Shown here one piece after another: positions 57,290-64,000 of a stretch of DNA of 64,000 nucleotides. Origin of the DNA: Raphanus sativus (taxonomy: Eukaryota > Streptophyta > Magnoliopsida > Brassicales > Brassicaceae); contig NC_079519.1 in assembly GCF_000801105.2 (NCBI RefSeq), forward strand, positions 32,587,288-32,651,287, written 5' to 3'. How positions within the stretch are numbered: the first letter of the stretch is position 1; the number at the start of each line of letters is the position of its first letter. The translations under genes were made by a program, and so were the position numbers. Under the pieces are notes generated by a model. It saw nothing but the letters and a program-made list of their open reading frames with translations, did not search any database and was not told where the DNA came from.

Positions 57290-58250
57290 ATACTAAGACC
57301 TTGATTGGTAGAGCATTAACATTAACATTATGTTCTACATTATCCAATCAACATTTGTTACAAAATCATTTAGAAAAACATTTACTAAATGATAATGCTC
57401 TCTAAATGTTCTCTAGCAAATGCTTTCATATGAAGCTTCTGGAAGAGCATTTTTTTATAATTTTCAAATTTAAGAAATATATATATATATATAATTAGTT
57501 CATTTATTTTATTTAATAATATCATAAAATCATTTTTATATCCAAAAAATAAAATTTTGATTTCTACAATAAATTTATAATTTAAATATATTTTAAAAAA
57601 AATATTTTGTTAACATTTAAAATATTATATTTAATTAAATTATTATATAAATTATATTTTAAATTAATTATATAAATTAGATAAATTAATTCTATATATT
57701 AGATAAATTAATTATATAAATAAGATTAATTATATAAATTAGATAAATTAATTATATAAATTATATAAATTAATTATATAAATTATATAAATTAATTATA
57801 TAATTATGTATATTTAATAAATTGATTATCTAAATTATATTATATATATATTATATTTTAAATAAATTATATAAATTAAATAATATTTTTTGTCGAACTA
57901 AATTATATTTTAAAATATAATATAATTAAATAAATTATATAAATTAAATTATATTTCAAATGTAAAATATTATTTTTAAAAATAGATATTTTAATTGTAA
58001 ACATAATTTTAAAATTAGTAAATAAAATAAATAATTATATATATTAATATATAAATAAATATATATATATATATATATATATTCATTATAAATAAATATA
58101 TTATATATTATGTACTAGTTTTAATAATAAATTTTAATAGCATGTTTATAATGTTTTACCAATCAATCTTTTAAACAGTTTAGCAAAAGCATACAGTTTC
58201 TGCAGCATACTGCTTTTTACTGCTTTTCATATGTTTTGCCAATCAGGAAC
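57290..58250. mobile_element. AT-rich TIR element (possible hAT-like MITE)
   Basis: The left end CCTTGATTGGTAGAGCA and the right end TTTTGCCAATCAGGAAC are facing imperfect repeats. The interior is extremely AT-rich and includes about eight tandem units of the type ttatataaattagataaa at 57640-57810. No coding capacity is present. Flanking tactaag/actaaat may be a decayed target duplication. Confidence 0.45.
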
Positions 58251-58371
58251 TAAATGATGGGAATTGTTTCTTTGTAGCATAAAAGAGATCAGGTTTAACA
58301 ATGTGTCATTTTCTATTATTCATAACGTTATATTGATTAAGTTCCCGCGTTTGCTTTATATATCTACGATG

Positions 58372-58404
<33 letters not shown>

Positions 58405-61400
58405 GTCATCAACATAAACAAAAACTCTCATCTTGACTCGATAATCCAAGCCGGTAACTCTGAGTCATTAAAATAGTAGTTTAAAACATAGACCTTTACA
58501 AATAAAAATCGTTTATAAGAATCCGTTTTTCACATAAAACATAAATGAGTAATTTAATTGGTCTCGTTACAAAAGGATTGATGATAATAGTAATTAATTA
58601 GATGCAAGACATTAAACGCACTAAGCGGAGGGAGATTGAGTAACTAAATTATAATGTCTAAAGAAGCTATGGCACGTAAGAGAGCACATAGTTTGTTGTT
58701 TCTACACCAATGAAAAAGGCCAAATCAGCCACCGGTATCCAAATAAACCAATGGAACTATAGCCCAAAGTATAATGTATTCGCCCACTTTGTGTTTTCTT
58801 CTCAAAGATAAAAAACAATTTTTAATACATACAACTTACGATATCTGAATGCGAAGTTTCACCAATCTATTTATTATCTTATATATGCTTTGTGTGTATA
58901 ATACACACGAGTGTGTGTTGTTAGACTCAAACAATTTCTTCTTTTGTTCCATCAACAACAAAAAACTGTCGAGAGCTTTCTGTTTTCCTTTTTTTCTGTA
59001 TAATGGAGTTTGTGGTTTCCAAAAGAGTCCAACCTCAGGAAGTAAAAAAAACGTTTAAAAGAGAAGCAAGTGTCGAAGGAGCTACATCTGAAATTGTCTG
59101 AAACGCAGACGCTGAACAAAAGAGCCGTCCTCAACCGCATCCGCAACCACAACTGTATTCATAACCTCAAGAGTCTTCTTCACACTACTGCTCCTAGCAG
59201 CGGTTCCACCGTCGATGCTGAGTACCGGTGGATTGATAGTGGTGATGTATTTTCCTGCCCTTGAAATATGGCATAGACTTTAGCACTTGCACGTGTATGT
59301 TTGTCTTTACATGTATTTAAATTTATTCAAGTGTCTTAAATGAAAATTATGATGATCTTCATCATAAAGTTGTAGATTTCCATGTTCACGATGAAATGAT
59401 GATCACCGTTGGATCTATAGCGTTTATATTATTGGGATTCGTACTATGCAATGCACAAATCGGGTCACTAGTGATAAGTCTCATTGGACTTTATTCAAGG
59501 CAAATCAAGCGCATATAAACAGTCTTGAGAGTTATGAAATTGGGCTTTATTGGGTGTCTCTTTCTTTTATGTTATTGCCCTCATGCAATATTCTCTCTCT
59601 GTTACTAATATATCGTCTCTAATTGGTTCGACATAATTCTTGAAATCACTAGTAATTCCCACACCACGATTCACCCAACATATCTGCTCCACGACATAAG
59701 ATCCAAACTTTTAATTTCAATTCTCTTGAAATCTACTGAATGCAAACTCTTTCCACCAACACGACCAAATCAATGTCTAATTGCCAAATAAAAGGACGAA
59801 CATTTCAAACTAATTTACACAAAAAGATTATTTTCACCACCCTTGATTCTCAATACTCCTTGAAACCAATTGAATTTGAAGAAAGGACAAGAAAGTCTTT
59901 TCCTTTCAACTCACCAAGTTCACCAGCAGAGAGGAGGCGTGGAGAGGTCAAAAGACAACCGGGAAGCCATCTCGGACGGGAGCTTGCTCTGTATCCGAAA
60001 ATAATATAAGAAAATTACTATCAAATAATATTTTGTAATTACTTTTTGTTTAGGATTTAAAATGGAAAATTATTTTTTTTATAAAAGTCATTCTTATTAT
60101 CTTATATTTTAGTATACATATTTTTAATAATTATATATTTTAACATATGTCACAATATAAAAATAAAAATTAATAGTATCAAATAATATTCTGTAATTAT
60201 CTTTCGTTTGTGATTTAAAATTAAAAAATTACTAAAAATAATATTTATAATTATATATATATTTTTAAAAATATTGTTATTATTTTATAACACATGTCGC
60301 AATCTTAAATATAAAATTTTCAAGTTTCATAATCATGTTAAACAGTAACTTTGAAAAACCAAAATTTATTTAATAAGATATTATCTGGAAATTTTTAAAA
60401 AGTATAATTACTTTTTTGTTATAATTAAGTCAAGTCAAATTAATTTTATAAAATGTTATCTAGAAATTTTTTGTTTTTAATTTGCTTTAAAACTTCCCTT
60501 AAAAAAAGTTACAAAAAACACACACACGTTCCCATCCAATATCTCGTGAACACACCTAATTATTAGTGATGCGTTGTCTTTTAGGTAAACCAAAACACAT
60601 GAAACACAAGTGGATTGAGTGAATTTACATAATTTTCCATCCAAGATTTATACATGTAGTCTTCATGGTTATTTTGAAATCATTATCAAATTAAATAAAT
60701 TTACATTACGTTTCACTCTATCACCTAGTAGTAAAACAGAAAAGACTTTTAAACTTCGAATTCTAATCATTTTTAGGCACTTTGCGTATATGAGTTGGCA
60801 TTGGTTAAGAACCAATAACCACTTAATTAAGCAAACCTATGAGCTTTTTAACTCAAAGACTCTCAACGTAAGTAGTTGGTTTTTTCTTTTTGGCTAATAT
60901 AAAGTTGCCGACAGAATAAGATCCACTTGTTCGATAGACTGATATTTCTTCTTTTGTATTTTTGTATTCTTCACGGAAAACAAAAGAAATAAATTATTCT
61001 CTTTTGGAGATAGGCGTGTGGCGCACTTGTCAAAAGGAAAAGAAAAAAAGAAGAGTACGTGGACCATTTTGTCAAAAAGGAGAGTATTCATTTTTTTTTG
61101 TATCCTTAAAATAAATGATTATTTTTTGTATAACTTTGAATAATGGTAAGTGGTGAGTAAATTAGTAGAGTGATTTATTACAGTCGAAACTTTTTGGTAC
61201 TGTAACTGTTAATACTAATAGTATAATATTTCGAAAACCTCTGCGTTAATTGCTCGTCACCTAACTATTGTTTAGTATACTTGATTTTATTTCTTCTTTC
61301 TGTATAGTATATGATTATTTTTTTAACATGTACAGTTTACTATATGATCATTTTCTGTTTTTCGAGGCTAGTGATAACTGTGGTCACACGATGCACGTTC

Positions 61401-62826
61401 GACATGACATTGCATGTGGTCCACTTGTCCAGAAACGAGAGTTTTAATTTCAGTATAAAATAAAATAAGAGTATATATTTTAATGGTGGTAAGTAGTAGA
61501 TGATTTACAGTTGGTTAGGAAAAAGATTTCTCGCGTGACATTCGAAAATGTTGGTAACTGTTAATTCGCGCTTCACCTAACGATTTCGTCAATCTGTTAA
61601 GAAAAAAGATAATTGGTGATTAAACAACTATATATATAATTTTGTTAAACTGCTGACAAGTTTTATTATTTACTCCAATCCTCTTGATAATAACGATAGA
61701 GATGGATTTTGTCCTTTAACATATAAGAAGATGAGAATATTACGATTTATATGAAAAAGGAAATAAAATATTGCTTTGGTAAAAAGAGAAAGATATTTTA
61801 ATAAATATTCGGATAATTAAGTGTGCTTTGAATGCGTGACTCCCGGAGAATTAGTCTCAATTGTTAATAGCATAATTATTTCCCCTTGACCTAATCAATC
61901 ACTTGTATATATAAAACGTCCACTTCCCCCTCCCCATTTTGTTCATCCTCTTTCTATTTGATAGTCTTTTTTCTCTCTTCTCGTTCTTACTACTTCTGTG
62001 ACAAACGCCCACATCTTATCATCTACCCTTTATTATGTTTCATAGGAGTTTTATTCATATGTTTTTCTCATTTGATCATATTTCGTTTGTATGTTTTGTA
62101 TTCGGTTTTCAATATTTTCTTCTTCTTGTTTTTTTTTTCTTTTCAATGGCAAATCTCAGATCCGGGTACTGGCTATTAGTTTGTATATTTTTGCGGCCAG
62201 TAATCCGTATTAACGGTGATCAAACAAATGGTTTGATTAAGCTTATAGCACACCATACAAATATTAATAAAGCTATGAATCTAAGATTTTGTATTGGTTT
62301 CAGTACACTTTTTTCTTTGTTTGTAATGAGATTTGCATTATCTAAGATTTAGTTTTGTTCACGAAAGTTCTGAGTTTTCAATACGCTTTTTTTGTATTGT
62401 TTATGTTTTTTTTTTACATTTTTTTTTGTGAGATGTATGAAGGGTCTGATTAGACCGATAGCTAGAATCTATAATCTAACCAGCCTATCTGATTTTGACT
62501 TTTGATCCGTATAATTGATGAGTTTGGTTAATTGAAATGTGTTAATTTACTTGATCAGTATACCTCTTCTCTCTTTATTTTTCAATTTCATTTGATTCTT
62601 TATACTTAGTTACTAATTACTAATAGCTGAATCGCAGATATAAACCTATTGATATTCGTTTGGATCAAAAATACATAGTTTTAACTGGGCCGACTATCTG
62701 ATCTTTCGGCCTTTTTGCAGCTCTCGTACCCATAAAATGTGTCTTTTCTATGCTATTAGGGATTTTCATATCCTATTTCGCCTCTCGCATTTGTCAGCCA
62801 ATTTCGCCTCTCGCCGAGCTAACCTA
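58251..62826. other. Long AT-rich spacer and M16 gene leader
   Basis: No gene is supported over this 4.6 kb. There is a poly-T run of about 30 at 58375-58403. Near 58920-59270 a mixed-composition, transcript-like stretch has only short overlapping frames (such as 59070-59264). 59740-60009 is an isolated 89-codon frame without recognisable features. A TATA-like tatatataaaac near 61906 followed by CT-rich sequence may be the promoter and leader of the M16 gene, or of a short frame at 61958-62352 that I do not trust. Confidence 0.4.
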
Positions 62827-64000
62827 ATGGTAAGTTGTTCTCATACAAATTTCGCCTCTCATCTAGTGATTCTACCTAGGTAGATGATTTTGTTGTTCTA
62901 AAGCGATTATATGTGTGTTCTTACACGAGATTGGCTCTTGCGCTTGTAAAGTTCAGATATGCTTTTTTCTCTGTTTGCGTTCATATATAGTTTATGATTT
63001 TAACATTGTTTTATTATGTCAGGATATGGACGTTAGTGTTATAAAACCTTCCGGGAGCCAAAATCATTATGAATCCTTCACTCTCGAAAACGGTTTGGAA
63101 GTCATTGCGATAGTTGACCCAAATGCCACTAAATCTGATCTCTCATTAGTGATTAGAGCTGGTTCTGGGAAAGATCCTATAAATGCTCCGGGATTAGCAC
63201 ATCTTTTGGAGCATTTGGTCTCGGTATCAGATTCACCCAATGAGGTATTGTTTCTATGTTAACAAATCTAACTTAAGCTTATTGTTTCTATTAACTTATA
63301 TGTTTTTTTTTAAATAGCTTTTTGAGTATACAAGTCTTCATGGAGGTGATTTCGTTGCATTCACAGAACATGATTATATGTGTTTTCAAGGAAGCGTTTT
63401 AAACGGTGACCTTGAAGGGTTTCTAAAAATGTTTTCTCGGCATCTAATTTCCCCAAATCTCAGCAAATGCCTTGATGCTGAAATCACTGCGGTCGATCAG
63501 GGTATTGTTTTAAGTTCATTCTGTAACTTAATTTTCTGATTATGTTTTAATAACTTAAGTTTTTTTTTTTGTTTTTAGAATTTGAATTGTCTAAGTACCT
63601 CGACGAAGCTCGTCTCTCTCACCTTAGAGCATACACATGTAATCGCGGTCATCCATTTCATGGCAAATTTTCATGGGGTAATCGAGATTCACTTTCGAAG
63701 TTAGACAGAACAGCACTGCTCAACCTTCTTACCAAGTTTTTCGAAACCTATTTTGTTGGAGGTTGCATGAAACTAGTTTTGGCTGGAAAAGGTATCTTTC
63801 TATTTCATATTTCATATTTTCTTATTTTATATTAAAAATTGCTGCTAAGTTTAATTTATTTGCATATTTAGGGCCTCTAAATGAGATGAAACGTTTGGTC
63901 CAGTGCTATTTTGGTTCAATTAAATATGGAGCAGATGACATCCCTTCAAGTATTTCAGTGTTACCTTGGGGTCCGAATACTGTGGTTACTTCATTATCTG
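62827..64000 (+). CDS. M16 zinc metalloprotease (insulinase-like), 5' part, runs off window
   Basis: Exons: 62827-62829 (ATG alone), 63023-63244, 63318-63501, 63579-63791 and 63872 to beyond the window end, all in frame. The inverted zinc motif HLLEH (HxxEH) is in APGLAHLLEHLVSVSDSP. The third ligand Glu is in AEITAVDQEFELSKYLDEAR, the usual 70-80 residues later. TLENGLEVIAIVDPNATKSD and PFHGKFSWGNRDSL match the insulin-degrading-enzyme/nardilysin layout. It would be a large soluble peptidase cleaving short peptides. The start is inferred: ATG directly followed by a GTAAG donor at 62830; alternatively translation begins at the ATG at 63026. About 260 N-terminal residues are visible out of the roughly 900-1000 usual in the family. 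Confidence 0.85.

Noticed and set aside
59070..60009. Small frames at 59070-59264 and 59740-60009
   Set aside because: They start without convincing context, have no homology I recognise, and their composition matches the non-coding surroundings.
1..64000. CRISPR array, prophage or bacterial operon
   Set aside because: There is no regularly spaced repeat array and no polycistronic gene packing. Split genes with GT-AG introns show eukaryotic nuclear DNA. Short tandem arrays (9592-9776, 57640-57810) lack unique spacers.

Overview
The window is nuclear DNA of a flowering plant in the Brassicaceae, most likely a Brassica or close relative. Genes are split by GT-AG introns, intergenic DNA is very AT-rich, and several proteins match Arabidopsis thaliana proteins that I recognise from memory. 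The gene order follows the top of Arabidopsis chromosome 2 in descending order: a gar2-related gene (AT2G03810), translin/TRAX (AT2G03780), two SOT12-type sulfotransferases (AT2G03760/70), MRH6 (AT2G03720), SEP4 (AT2G03710), SPR1 (AT2G03680), CDC48B (AT2G03670), an SRP40-like gene (AT2G03630), ureide permease, carboxylesterase CXE7 (AT2G03550), a second ureide permease, an SPFH protein (AT2G03510) and QUL2 (AT2G03480). Locus numbers are recalled, not searched. Many intervening Arabidopsis genes are absent, as expected of a thinned subgenome after the Brassica triplication (inference).

Layout. 1-10 kb holds the gar2-related gene between a short Helitron and a zone of MITEs, a LINE tail and a minisatellite. 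10-20 kb has tRNA-Val, the TRAX gene, the tandem sulfotransferases, a small two-exon membrane-peptide gene and MRH6. 20-24 kb is a mosaic: only the last two exons of SEP4 survive, followed by a truncated, frameshifted MAP1A fragment and an apparently intact tRNA 2'-phosphotransferase gene, both of which belong elsewhere (near AT2G45 in Arabidopsis). 25-32 kb holds SPR1, CDC48B, tRNA-Thr and the SRP40-like gene. 33-35 kb is a 1.5 kb Helitron. 35.8-43.7 kb holds two ureide permeases around a carboxylesterase; a SINE with perfect target-site duplications sits in an intron of the second. 44-49 kb is repeat-rich, with Helitron ends, local tandem duplications, a possible gene of duplicated mini-exons and a polyadenylated ORF-less retroposon. 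49.4-51.6 kb has the SPFH gene and tRNA-Ala, followed by a second such retroposon. 53.4-57 kb holds a broken QUL2, an unidentified acidic/serine-rich ORF and a chimeric ORF fusing fumarase exons to a B3 domain. The rest is AT-rich repeat, ending in the first five exons of an M16 (insulinase-type) metalloprotease that runs off the window.

Working genes cover RNA biology (three tRNAs, TPT1, TRAX), cytoskeleton and growth (SPR1, MRH6), AAA+ remodelling (CDC48B), ureide/nucleobase transport (two UPS), small-molecule conjugation and hydrolysis (two SOT, CXE) and membrane scaffolding (SPFH). They are not an operon-like system. The least ordinary content is the mobile-element record (Helitrons, SINE, retroposons with readable target duplications), the fumarase-B3 chimera and the SEP4/MAP1A/TPT1 junction. 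I did not see a convincing novel defence or catalytic system. Exon coordinates were derived by hand from splice motifs and reading-frame continuity.
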